Of a stretch of DNA of 64,000 nt, positions 16,853-25,617 are shown piece after piece (positions within the stretch are counted from its first letter, which is position 1; every line of letters starts with the position of its first letter). Source of the stretch: Bacillota bacterium. Its GTDB lineage: Bacteria > Bacillota > Clostridia > Lachnospirales > Lachnospiraceae. The notes under the pieces were generated by a model. The model did not search any database. It had not been told where the DNA came from and saw nothing but the letters and a program-made list of their open reading frames with translations. The stretch covers positions 1 through 64,000 of the forward strand of contig JAEYOY010000084.1 of the NCBI GenBank assembly GCA_023411215.1. The letters are read 5' to 3'. A program made the position numbers and the translations under genes.

Positions 16853-16889
16853 GGTAGTCGGTATCACTTGAGGTACTGGCTATCTTTTT
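16853..16889 (+). terminator. Intrinsic terminator after the GNAT/VOC pair
   Basis: GGTAGTCGGTA pairs with TACTGGCTATC over 11 positions, three of them G-U, with a 10-base loop and then TTTTT. The surrounding gap (16731-17075) holds nothing else that I can identify. Confidence 0.7.
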
Positions 16890-17075
16890 ATGTGGGGGTT
16901 GACATATGTGATTGATAAAAAGATAGCAATTCGCGGAATGGAAATTGGTGGAATAATTTGAGGGAATATGTTAAAATATTCGAAAGTGAGAATATAAGTA
17001 AGATGTTAATAGTGCAGATTATTAATTAAATGTGAAAACAAACAGGGATTTTATTTACTTATTAGTGGAGGTATC

Positions 17076-17522
17076 ATGTATACAGTGAGAGACCTGGAAC
17101 AGTATTTATCTGAAGCTCAAGCAAATTTTCAACTAATAAAGCAGGATAGACCTATTCATGCGGCTCAAGATGCGAAAAGATATTATGATATTGAAAAATC
17201 AGCGCCTACATTTATTCTTCAAAATGAAAATGGGCTATTGGCATGTATCATATCAATAAATCGAGGTAGATTGGATTTTGAAGCAATGAAACGACAGTTT
17301 TGCTTTTCTAAACTAAAAATGGCCGACAGAAGAAAGGTCGAAAAACTAATAGGGTATAACGTAGGCGCAATTCCGTTAATTGGACATGATTTGACCTGTA
17401 TTTTTGATGATAGTCTACTGAAACATGATTATATATATGGTGGAACAGGAGATGAATTAGTTACATTAAAAATTAAACCAGAAGACGTAAAGCGTCTTAA
17501 TAATGTGATACTCTCTTATTAA
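17076..17522 (+). CDS. YbaK/prolyl-tRNA editing domain-like protein
   Basis: The 148-residue product resembles YbaK/EbsC editing domains. It shows the substrate-facing segment TFILQNENGLLACIISINRG, a KLKMADRRKVEKLIGYNVGAIPLIG stretch (the family GxxxGxxxP loop is recognisable as YNVGAIPLIG), and the late YGGTGDELVTLKI strand. Such proteins deacylate mischarged tRNA in trans. The usual catalytic lysine seems to be in the KLKMADRR region, but I cannot confirm it. The ribosome binding site is TGGAGG. Confidence 0.75.
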   Translation: MYTVRDLEQYLSEAQANFQLIKQDRPIHAAQDAKRYYDIEKSAPTFILQNENGLLACIISINRGRLDFEAMKRQFCFSKLKMADRRKVEKLIGYNVGAIPLIGHDLTCIFDDSLLKHDYIYGGTGDELVTLKIKPEDVKRLNNVILSY

Positions 17523-17585
17523 ATTTATTCGGACTGATAAATAAGTTCGCTACTGTATAGCACACTCAATACAAGGAGCAAAACG

Positions 17586-17690
17586 ATGGAACAGAAATAA
17601 AGAGTCACCTATTCTGAGTTTGAATTACTTGTAGAACATGATACAGGAAAGCTGACTTTTCAAGGCACTCATTATTTGGGATTAGAGTGA
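17586..17690 (+). pseudogene. Short 5' gene remnant with an early stop
   Basis: AAGGAG precedes ATG, but the fifth codon is TAA. The frame then continues as RVTYSEFELLVEHDTGKL before ending at a TGA. It looks like the beginning of a gene disrupted by a nonsense mutation and truncated. The family is not recognised. The rest of the 17523-17791 gap shows nothing clear. Confidence 0.35.
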
Positions 17691-17791
17691 GGCTAAGGTT
17701 AATTGGCTATCATCGCAACAGGGCAGTATTGATACAGCCAATGTAGAAGTATAATGAATATTTCAAATGAGAGTTAATTAGGAGGGTTATT

Positions 17792-19225
17792 ATGAGTTTA
17801 ACAATAAGAGGTATGTCCCGATCACATTGGCCACGGGTTATAGATAAAGACTATACATATATGATGATTGACGATCAGTTCTTTAAAGGAGCAGCAGGAC
17901 TGATTAAGATAAATGAGGTAGATAAGCCGGCTACAAAGGTCTATGATAACATACCGGTAAAGATTATTGATAAGGGTTATTATTGGCTGCAGATTGGTCC
18001 GGAGAATCAGAATTACTGGATAACAGTAATGTATAATGAGTTAGGAGAAATCGTTCAGTATTATTATGATATTACAGATACTAATACCATTTTGGATAAT
18101 GGTGAATCATGGTTTTGCGACCTGATGTTAGATATCGTTGTGCTACCCGATGGCAAGTGGTTTTTGCTTGATGAGGACGAATTAGCGCAAGCCCTAAGAG
18201 ATAATGAAATTACGAGAGAACAATATGACAAGGCTTATCTTACTGCCAATAAAATTATGGCTGAGCTTGAAGTCAGAGCCGATTACTTGAAAGCTGCCTG
18301 TAATACAAATTTTCATACGCTGAAGCTGAAGCTGAAACTGATACCGAAGTGTCACTACAGGGAAGAAAAAGAATTAAGTGATTTTTATATTCAAATGAAT
18401 CGAGATTGCAGTAACAATCATTCAAGGGTAATCTGGGAATGGTTACGTAATGCACCCTGTTTAGAGGAGTTTCAGTCTGATAAATTCAAGCTGTGGAAAG
18501 AAAGGGGACAAGTGGTTTGTGCTGTACGTCCAATGAGTCCATGGCTGGGAGAGGCAGTGATTGACAATCGATGTTCAACGGAAGAAACGTTATATGATGT
18601 CACCCGGTATGTTGAAGCTAACCTATCTATAAATCAAGAAAATCAGAAATCTATTTTTATGGTGGTTCTTGATAAAGAAGATTATTTTGACCAAATTCTA
18701 CGAAAAGAGGGATATGAACCGCTTTCCGTTGATACCGGCACTCTTCAATATAATCTTCAAAAAGAGAAAGATCCGGTCACACTTGAGGAAGGCTTCCGTA
18801 TTCACCCGCTTTCAGAGGTATATGATTTTGATCAATTAAGCAAGCTCTGTTGGTTAGGCTTTGATTATGAAGGTGACATTCCTAAAATTGACGATGAAGT
18901 GAAGTTATCAATCAAGCATGCTTGGTTAAACTATAATCGAGATATTTGTAGCGTCGTATTGGATAAGAACGGGGATTATGCCTCCTTTTGCGGCTTTTGG
19001 TATGATGAAACGACACAGACAGCATATCTCGAACCAATGGTAACTCTTGATAAATATCGTAATATAGGACTAGGTAAAGCCGTAGTTTTCAATTCTTTAA
19101 AAATCCTACAGAAGTTGGGGTGTAAAAAAGCATTTGTGGATCCGGATGAAGAAGCATATATGTATTATATTAAAATCGGATTTGAGCCATTTGAATATGC
19201 ACGCTTCTATCAGAAGACATTCTGA
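17792..19225 (+). CDS. DUF402-GNAT fusion protein
   Basis: The 477-residue protein has an N-terminal DUF402-like domain (about residues 1-170), visible in PVKIIDKGYYWLQI, the YYYDITDTNT segment and LPDGKWFLLDEDELAQAL; such domains occur in nucleotide phosphohydrolases and FAU-1-type RNA-binding proteins. A middle region with PMSPWLGEA may be a decayed acetyltransferase domain. The C-terminus is a GNAT domain (VTLDKYRNIGLGKAVVF, YYIKIGFEPFEYARFY). The combination suggests a bifunctional enzyme of unknown substrate. The ribosome binding site is TAGGAGGG. Confidence 0.75.
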   Translation: MSLTIRGMSRSHWPRVIDKDYTYMMIDDQFFKGAAGLIKINEVDKPATKVYDNIPVKIIDKGYYWLQIGPENQNYWITVMYNELGEIVQYYYDITDTNTILDNGESWFCDLMLDIVVLPDGKWFLLDEDELAQALRDNEITREQYDKAYLTANKIMAELEVRADYLKAACNTNFHTLKLKLKLIPKCHYREEKELSDFYIQMNRDCSNNHSRVIWEWLRNAPCLEEFQSDKFKLWKERGQVVCAVRPMSPWLGEAVIDNRCSTEETLYDVTRYVEANLSINQENQKSIFMVVLDKEDYFDQILRKEGYEPLSVDTGTLQYNLQKEKDPVTLEEGFRIHPLSEVYDFDQLSKLCWLGFDYEGDIPKIDDEVKLSIKHAWLNYNRDICSVVLDKNGDYASFCGFWYDETTQTAYLEPMVTLDKYRNIGLGKAVVFNSLKILQKLGCKKAFVDPDEEAYMYYIKIGFEPFEYARFYQKTF

Positions 19226-19322
19226 AAGAATTTGCATTCCGAATAGAGAATATACGAAGTAATACACTTAGTATATAATGAGAAGTAGAAAACTTATATA
19301 ATTGGTGGTGATTGTTATTTAC

Positions 19323-19907
19323 TTGTATCATTATTTTGATAAAACAGTTGGACCCTTTGTCAACTTGTCAGACTTGCCGACTGATGAAGCAAAAGCTATT
19401 CTTAGTACAATAAAAGAAACAAAACCAAATTCCCAGTGTGCACAAAGACATGATAAATATGTGGAGTATAGGCACAATTGCGAGAATATAATCCGGTCAG
19501 AATTCGCCAAAAAAGGGGGCGTTATAAATAGGATCTCACCACATTATATGGTGATTGGACACAGTCCATGGTTAAGTACTTGGTATGAAAACAGTACCTT
19601 TATAAAAATTCCTATTGAGGAATTTGACATAAAGACTATTTCATTTACTTACGGTGATTCAATGCCGACATTTAGTCCGATAATTAATGATGGAAAGGAA
19701 TATCGAAAAAAGCTTTATACTTACCATGAAATATTAAAAGTTATTGAAAAGTATGGATTGCCACAGGATTGGAATGATGATGGTAAATTTGGTCCGGAAC
19801 GATATATTGAAGCTCATATATGGTGCGATGAGACAATTAATAAGTACCGCAATCAAGCAGCATTTACAACTAGTACAGAGCTACGTCAAGACAAACTTCT
19901 CAAATAG
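19323..19907 (+). CDS. Conserved hypothetical protein
   Basis: I do not recognise a characterised family. The protein is about 194 residues, soluble, with a conserved-looking start (YHYFDKTVGPFVNLSDLP) and an aromatic-rich C-terminal half (DDGKFGPERYIEAHIWCDE). Start choice is uncertain: GGTGGTG at 19304-19310 favours a TTG at 19323, while the frame opens at a TTG at 19302. It is 81 bp upstream of the 5'-nucleotidase-like gene, so the two may share a transcript. Confidence 0.6.
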   Translation: MYHYFDKTVGPFVNLSDLPTDEAKAILSTIKETKPNSQCAQRHDKYVEYRHNCENIIRSEFAKKGGVINRISPHYMVIGHSPWLSTWYENSTFIKIPIEEFDIKTISFTYGDSMPTFSPIINDGKEYRKKLYTYHEILKVIEKYGLPQDWNDDGKFGPERYIEAHIWCDETINKYRNQAAFTTSTELRQDKLLK

Positions 19908-19988
19908 TAAACGGTTAAAATCGAATAATAGAATGGCATATATCGATCAATAAAACCTATAAATCCATAACAAAGAGAGTGAGGGAAA

Positions 19989-21365
19989 ATGAGATTAACT
20001 ATATTACATACCAATGATATCCATAGTAATTATGAGAATTTTTCTAAGATAGTTACTCAAATAAAGGAGCTTAAGGATAATAGTACAATTGTACTCGATG
20101 CTGGTGATTTTGCCGATTTTAAAAGGCTTGAACTACAAGGAACAAGCGGATTAGCTGCTATGGAGTTATTGGAATATGCAGGATACGATGCCTTGGCTAT
20201 CGGTAATAATGAAACATTTCCGGGGATAGATATCTTAAAATACATGGCTGCAAACACCAAGGTTCCTTTGCTTAGCAGTAACTTACTCAATCTAGATCAT
20301 ACTTCCATAGAAAATGTGAGAAAAAGCGTAATTATATATAAAGGCGGCTTGAGAATTCTTATTTTGGCTGCAGCTCCTGATTTAGGGGCTTTTACAGAAA
20401 TGTTTGGATTTTCTAATAGAGATTATCTGGAGGCAATTCAAGATGAAATAAATACAAATAAAGATGACTATGATTTATGTATCTTGCTATCCCATCTTGG
20501 GATGGACAAGGATCAGGAGATAGCAGCAAAAATTAATGGTCTTAATATAATAATTGGTGGTCATTTTCACATTTTGATGGAGAAACCGGCAATAGAAAAT
20601 GGAATAATTATTTTTACTTCCGGTGCCTATGGTGAGCATTTAGGAAGGCTTGTAGTAGAGATAAACAATGGAACAGTTGAATTGCTGGAAGGAAGCAATA
20701 TCGATGTCCATCCGTGTGAGGAATCCAGTGAAATTCTAGATATTATAAAGAAAAACAAAGTGAAAGCGATCGATAAATTAAGCGAACCGATTTGCCGAAT
20801 CGAAAGAGATCTATGGCATGATGTAGTTGAAGAGAACCCAATGACTAATCTGCTTGCAGATGCTTTAAGGGATATCTTTGAATGTGATATGGGAATTATT
20901 AATAGCGGTGTAATGCAAGGAGGAATTAGAAAAGGCAATGTATCAAGGAAAAAGATGATAGAGCTATGCCCCTCACCTCTAAATCCCGCTCGCTTTGAGA
21001 TAAAAGGAAAGGATTTGTGGGAAGCTCTGCAAAAATCATTGGATACTGATTTTTGCTACGCGGATGGTAAGGGTGCAGGTTTTCGAGGTAAATATTTAGG
21101 CAGATTGCATGTGTCTAATGCAGTGATTGAACATAATGGCAGAACTATTTATAACGTATCTATTAATGGTGAAAAATTGATTGCTGACAAATGGTATACG
21201 GTAGCCTCCTCGGATTACCTTCAAAGAGGAACTGGATATAGAACATTAGCAAGCAATAAGAATGAGATTTATAAAAAGGAGTTCCTAAGAGATATCCTAC
21301 TTAAGTACCTAGAAGCAAATTATATAGAGAAAGCTTTCATTGACCGTTGGATTCTGAGGACATAA
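19989..21365 (+). CDS. 5'-nucleotidase / 2',3'-cyclic phosphodiesterase (UshA/YunD-like)
   Basis: The N-terminal metallophosphoesterase domain shows LHTNDIHSNYEN (residues 5-16), LDAGDFAD, GNNETF (the family GNHE site with Asn, as in the YunD-type branch) and GGHFHIL. The C-terminal 5'-nucleotidase domain follows (ADALRDIFECDMGIINSG). Length is 458 residues. No signal peptide is present, unlike secreted UshA, so the enzyme appears cytoplasmic. It hydrolyses nucleotides or nucleotide-like metabolites. The ribosome binding site is GTGAGGG. Confidence 0.85.
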   Translation: MRLTILHTNDIHSNYENFSKIVTQIKELKDNSTIVLDAGDFADFKRLELQGTSGLAAMELLEYAGYDALAIGNNETFPGIDILKYMAANTKVPLLSSNLLNLDHTSIENVRKSVIIYKGGLRILILAAAPDLGAFTEMFGFSNRDYLEAIQDEINTNKDDYDLCILLSHLGMDKDQEIAAKINGLNIIIGGHFHILMEKPAIENGIIIFTSGAYGEHLGRLVVEINNGTVELLEGSNIDVHPCEESSEILDIIKKNKVKAIDKLSEPICRIERDLWHDVVEENPMTNLLADALRDIFECDMGIINSGVMQGGIRKGNVSRKKMIELCPSPLNPARFEIKGKDLWEALQKSLDTDFCYADGKGAGFRGKYLGRLHVSNAVIEHNGRTIYNVSINGEKLIADKWYTVASSDYLQRGTGYRTLASNKNEIYKKEFLRDILLKYLEANYIEKAFIDRWILRT

Positions 21366-21448
21366 TAATTAGTAAATCGGTAGAGGTGCTGATTTCCAAA
21401 TCATATGTATAAGCCAAAAGAGAAGTTGATGCGAATGGAGGTAATAGA

Positions 21449-22594
21449 ATGATTTTACATAACATAGAATTGACTCATTTTATCCCCAAAGGGCAGGTTA
21501 CCTGCGAATATAAGGATAATGCACTTTATATGAAGACGAACCATTCCATACCCTCCGAACGGTTTGACGCAGAGCATCTTTCGATAAACTCATATATATA
21601 TCTGCCGGATCGATATAAATTACCTTTGCGAATCGACATGAGAGTGAAAATTAATGCGCCTGGATTATACCTATTATTTGGGAATGGACATGTTAATTTC
21701 GGTACTTTATGGTCAGATAACAGACGGTTGGATGATATAGTGGTTCCGGCAAGAAAGACGATGCTGTATCATAATCACATGGATATGAATCAATATACGG
21801 ACATTTCTTTGCTATATGATAAGAAAGAAATGCAGATTCTGATAGACGGTGAAGAACGATATTATTCAAAGAAAGAGAGATACATGAAATCGCCGGTATT
21901 CCAGGAGATGAATGAGAAGGGCTTTGAAGTGAAAATAGCCTGTGACAAACTGGTAGATCTATGGATCGAAGAATTCACTATCACGGAGTATGAGGATACC
22001 TGTGGTATTATTCCTTCGGGAAAGGAGCTCCCGGCGCCACTTACCAATAATAATGTGATTGCTCAAGGTGAAAAGCCTGACTTTAAGAAATGTATTTCAC
22101 TTCTACCGGAGGAAATACATAGGGAAATAGTTGATATTAATGATTACCTAATATCACTTAAGCCCTTGAAATTCAAGCGACAAATCGAGAAAAACGGAAA
22201 CAAAATTACTTATGTTGCTTCTGGGTATGGAATTTCTTATGCCATATACTTAAGCAATGATATGTTTGACCATTCACTACAATGGTACCTTATCACAAAT
22301 GGGAAGCCTGAGACCTGGCATAGAAAGGTAGATCGAATGGAGGATACCCTGAAGGCGCTTGCCCGTATATCGCCGGATTTTGCAGATTTCATGTTTTATA
22401 GTCTGTTGGATTGTGTTGGTTGTTATAGTAATTGTCTGGCAAAGACTAAATACCGGTTAGGGAGTAAGCAGAAGACAGTTTGTCATGGTAAGCTGAAATT
22501 CAGAATGAGTAAGTCCGGTTTTAGGGATGTCCGCATATTTGTGGATGAGATAAACAGGCTACTTATTCAGGAACAAGAAGACAATGGAGGTTAA
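21449..22594 (+). CDS. Hypothetical protein, first gene of an ABC-2 permease operon
   Basis: The 381-residue protein has no family I recognise. The N-terminal ~190 residues look beta-rich with alternating hydrophobic and aromatic residues (possibly a lectin-like sandwich). The C-terminal ~160 residues have a cysteine cluster (LDCVGCYSNCLAK) and a final HGKLKFRMSKSGFRDV segment. Its stop (22592-22594) is one base before the ATG of the first permease, and its end contains that gene's ribosome binding site, so the two are translationally coupled. The coupling suggests a role linked to the transporter. Confidence 0.6.
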   Translation: MILHNIELTHFIPKGQVTCEYKDNALYMKTNHSIPSERFDAEHLSINSYIYLPDRYKLPLRIDMRVKINAPGLYLLFGNGHVNFGTLWSDNRRLDDIVVPARKTMLYHNHMDMNQYTDISLLYDKKEMQILIDGEERYYSKKERYMKSPVFQEMNEKGFEVKIACDKLVDLWIEEFTITEYEDTCGIIPSGKELPAPLTNNNVIAQGEKPDFKKCISLLPEEIHREIVDINDYLISLKPLKFKRQIEKNGNKITYVASGYGISYAIYLSNDMFDHSLQWYLITNGKPETWHRKVDRMEDTLKALARISPDFADFMFYSLLDCVGCYSNCLAKTKYRLGSKQKTVCHGKLKFRMSKSGFRDVRIFVDEINRLLIQEQEDNGG

Positions 22595-22595
22595 T

Positions 22596-23399
22596 ATGAA
22601 AATGTACCTGTCAATGTTTCGAATACGATTTATTAATAGCTTACAATACCGCACTGTAGTTCTTGGAGCGATTATTACAAGGTTTGCGTGGGGGTTTTTG
22701 GAGATATTAGCGTACTTAATGCTTTACCGTACCAGTAGTACAGCTTTTTCGATGGAGTTATCGCAAACTGTTTCATACATATGGCTACAACAGACTTTAA
22801 TTGTGCTATTCTCTGTGGTGTTTTCAGACGAAGAGATTACCTCGTCCATCGGAAATGGTACCATTGCCTATGAACTCGTCCGACCAGTGGATTTGTATGG
22901 TCGTTGGTTTTGTCAGTCAGCCGCTAACCGCTTGGCATTTACGATACTAAACTGCCTGCCTGCACTTCTTATATCCCTTATGATGCCGAAACCGTACAGA
23001 TTATCCTTGCCACAATCGGTGATACAGTTTTTCCTGTTTATATTGTCAACATTGCTGGCTTTGGGTGTGGTTGTTGCGTTTGCTATGCTTATGTATATAT
23101 CGTTGTTCTATATGATGTCACAAAGAGGAATAAAAATCATAGTGACAGCTTTTACTACATTTTTATCCGGGGGTATCATTCCATTGCCGTTTTTTCCTGA
23201 GGAGGTACTTGCTGTAGTTAAATTGCTTCCCTTTGCGGCAATGCAGAATATGCCGCTTCTTATATTCAGTGGTAATATTGTAGGTGTGGATGCCTTGAAG
23301 GGCATTGCCTTTCAAATATTTTGGCTCACCGTGTTAATTGCAATAGGAAAGCATAGTATGAGTTACTCACTTAAAAAAGTAGCTGTTCAGGGGGGCTAA
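22596..23399 (+). CDS. ABC-2-type transport permease, subunit 1
   Basis: The 267-residue protein has about six hydrophobic segments and resembles the ABC-2 permease family typified by PF06182, whose members occur as two permeases plus one ATPase. The ribosome binding site GGAGG (22586-22590) lies inside the end of the preceding gene. An upstream ATG at 22584 overlaps that site and is rejected. The segments EITSSIGNGTIAYELVRPVD and FLSGGIIPLPFFPEEV are characteristic. The next gene starts 4 bases downstream. No ATPase gene is adjacent. Confidence 0.85.
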   Translation: MKMYLSMFRIRFINSLQYRTVVLGAIITRFAWGFLEILAYLMLYRTSSTAFSMELSQTVSYIWLQQTLIVLFSVVFSDEEITSSIGNGTIAYELVRPVDLYGRWFCQSAANRLAFTILNCLPALLISLMMPKPYRLSLPQSVIQFFLFILSTLLALGVVVAFAMLMYISLFYMMSQRGIKIIVTAFTTFLSGGIIPLPFFPEEVLAVVKLLPFAAMQNMPLLIFSGNIVGVDALKGIAFQIFWLTVLIAIGKHSMSYSLKKVAVQGG

Positions 23400-23403
23400 A
23401 ACG

Positions 23404-24177
23404 ATGTTGTATTTTAATTATATACTATTGAATCTGAAAAGCCAGATGCAATACAGGTTATCCTTCTTTTTAACAACTCTGGGGCAGTTCATCACGGCTT
23501 TTACATTTTTCTTTGGTTTATATTTTATTTTTTCAAAGGTTAATGCTGTAGATAACTTTACGTACCAGCAAGTGCTAATCTGTTTTGCGGTTGTAATGAC
23601 AGCGTTTTCGCTGGGTGAATTGTTTGGGGGTGGACTGGCTGTTTTCCCTCGATTACTGGGTAATGGCGAATTTGACCGTGCTCTCGTAAGACCAAGAAAT
23701 ATCATATTACAAATTCTATTGCCCAATATGGACTTTACACGGGTTGGTCTACTGATACAAGCTGTTATCGTTTTATGCTATGCAATTCCTATCAGTGGTA
23801 TCGCGTGGACTTTGGATAAGATTATAACTCTCAGCCTGATGATAACATGTGGTGGTGCTTTGTTTTTTGGATTATTTCTATTGAAAGCAGCATGTTCTTT
23901 CTTCACAGTCGAGAGTTTGGATTTTATGAATATTCTTACCTATGGTGCACGTCAATTTGGTCGATATCCATTCTCTGTATATGGAAGTGGTGTTTTAAAA
24001 TTACTTACATTTGTAATTCCATTGGCTTTGTTTCAATATTACCCACTTTTATATTTGTTAGACAGAGAAAAGAATATACTTTTCATGTTTTTCCCGGTAA
24101 TATCATTACTTTTTCTGATTCCCTGTTTTGCATTTTTTAGATTTGGTCAGAGTCGATATAAGTCAATCGGCTCATAA
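23404..24177 (+). CDS. ABC-2-type transport permease, subunit 2
   Basis: This 257-residue membrane protein is the partner of the preceding permease and belongs to the same PF06182-like family. The GELFGGGLAVFPRLLGNGEF and ALVRPRN stretch corresponds to the NGTIAYELVRP stretch of subunit 1. About six transmembrane segments are expected. The start follows GGGGGG. A heterodimeric exporter channel is likely, but it would need a nucleotide-binding subunit supplied from elsewhere. The substrate is unknown. Confidence 0.85.
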   Translation: MLYFNYILLNLKSQMQYRLSFFLTTLGQFITAFTFFFGLYFIFSKVNAVDNFTYQQVLICFAVVMTAFSLGELFGGGLAVFPRLLGNGEFDRALVRPRNIILQILLPNMDFTRVGLLIQAVIVLCYAIPISGIAWTLDKIITLSLMITCGGALFFGLFLLKAACSFFTVESLDFMNILTYGARQFGRYPFSVYGSGVLKLLTFVIPLALFQYYPLLYLLDREKNILFMFFPVISLLFLIPCFAFFRFGQSRYKSIGS

Positions 24178-24312
24178 GAGTTCCTTCTTAAATATAGCCA
24201 TTTCAATCATTTTCTTCAGCAATTTGACACCTGGAAATTATATAAACCGTTTTTCGGAAATGGAGCGTTATTCGATCTATAATCCGGCCCGTCCAGCGTT
24301 AAATATAAACTA

Positions 24313-24339
24313 TTGCCAAATTTAGGTAAATGATATAAT
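24313..24339 (+). promoter_or_regulatory. Promoter candidate for the DUF362/permease operon
   Basis: TTGCCA (24313-24318) and TATAAT (24334-24339) are 15 bases apart, with a TG before the -10 (TGATATAAT), so it can work as an extended -10 promoter. It lies 118 bases before the lipoprotein start. The rest of the 24178-24456 gap shows nothing clear. Confidence 0.5.
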
Positions 24340-24456
24340 ATATAGCATATCACATGATTTTACAAATATTTATAGTATATTCCGTGTGATTGCTAAAAGT
24401 CATTACTTACTCTGAAGCAAATATAAAAGTATTTAAAGGGATGGGAGAGCAATAAG

Positions 24457-25617
24457 ATGTTGAAAAAGGTGATAGGCTTATTTCTATGCATTATGATGGT
24501 TTTAACCCTCGTGGCATGTGGTAAGACACAAGAAAGTAATAGCACAAAGGAAGACAGCAACACACAAGAAAGTAGTAATATACTTGATAGTGATAATAAG
24601 CAAAAGAGTGAAAATGATGCAGATGCGGTAGACAGAGGTCCGGAAGAGATTAAAGTAGAACCGACAATTACCCCAATACCGACAATTACTCCAAAGCAGG
24701 AAGCTACCTCTCCAGCTCAAAAGGAGACAAAAAGCGAAGTTAAGGCAGAAATACCAAAAGTATATATAACAACGGATATCAGTACGGAGAGTTTGATGGC
24801 TGCCTATAATGCATTAGGCTGGACGCCGGAAGGAAAAGTAGGGGTGAAGCTTAGTACAGGTGAGCCACCGGCTAGTAACTACCTAAAACCGGAATTGGTC
24901 AAAGATCTGGTTCAATCTGTAGAGGGTACTATTGTTGAATGTAATACGGCTTATGGCGGTTCCAGGTCCGGAACTGCGATGCACCTGCAGGTTGCCGAAG
25001 ATCACGGCTTTACTGCTATTGCAGAGGTGGATATTCAGGATACGGATGGATCAATGAGTCTTGTGGTAGAGGGCGGGACCCATCTGAAAGAGAATCTGGT
25101 TGGATCCCATTTTGCTGATTATGATTCATATCTTGTTCTTTCTCATTTTAAGGGCCATGAGATGGCTGGCTTTGGCGGTGCGATTAAGAATATTTCCATA
25201 GGGTTTGGTTCTAAAGAGGGTAAATGCCTGATTCATACAGCCGGTAGGAGCAAGACCAGTATGTGGGGAGGTAATCAGGATCATTTTCTGGAATCGATGG
25301 CGGAAGCAGGTAAGGCTGTATCTGACAGTATGAATAACGGAAAAAATATCGTCTATATTAATGTTATGAATCGGCTCAGCATTGATTGTGATTGTAACGG
25401 ACACCCAGCTGAACCGGATATACACGACATCGGTATTCTGGCGTCGACCGATCCCGTAGCGCTTGATCAAGCCTGTATTGATCTTGTATATGCTGCAGAT
25501 AATAATGAGTCTCTGGTTCAAAGAATAGAATTTAAGAACGGACTGCATACTCTGGAACAGGCTGAAGTAATCGGACTCGGAAGCCGTGAATATGAATTGG
25601 TGAATATCGATGACTGA
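24457..25617 (+). CDS. DUF362 domain lipoprotein
   Basis: The signal peptide ends in a lipobox, LTLVAC (Cys21). A low-complexity Ser/Asn/Glu/Thr-Pro linker spans about residues 25-95, followed by a DUF362 domain from about 98 to the end (GKVGVKLSTGEPP, VECNTAYGGSRSGT, FKGHEMAGFGGAIKN, STDPVALDQACIDLV). DUF362 proteins are often linked to iron-sulfur proteins; here no ferredoxin domain is attached. The protein should be anchored outside the membrane by a flexible tether. It overlaps the following permease gene by 8 bases, indicating a tightly coupled pair. Confidence 0.85.
   Translation: MLKKVIGLFLCIMMVLTLVACGKTQESNSTKEDSNTQESSNILDSDNKQKSENDADAVDRGPEEIKVEPTITPIPTITPKQEATSPAQKETKSEVKAEIPKVYITTDISTESLMAAYNALGWTPEGKVGVKLSTGEPPASNYLKPELVKDLVQSVEGTIVECNTAYGGSRSGTAMHLQVAEDHGFTAIAEVDIQDTDGSMSLVVEGGTHLKENLVGSHFADYDSYLVLSHFKGHEMAGFGGAIKNISIGFGSKEGKCLIHTAGRSKTSMWGGNQDHFLESMAEAGKAVSDSMNNGKNIVYINVMNRLSIDCDCNGHPAEPDIHDIGILASTDPVALDQACIDLVYAADNNESLVQRIEFKNGLHTLEQAEVIGLGSREYELVNIDD

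Noticed and set aside
21366..21448. tRNA-like string (GGTAGAGGTGCTGATTTCC)
   Set aside because: No acceptor stem or T-loop could be paired around it.
23847..24140. Plus-strand frame within the second ABC-2 permease
   Set aside because: It is a shifted reading of hydrophobic codons; the permease frame has family features.
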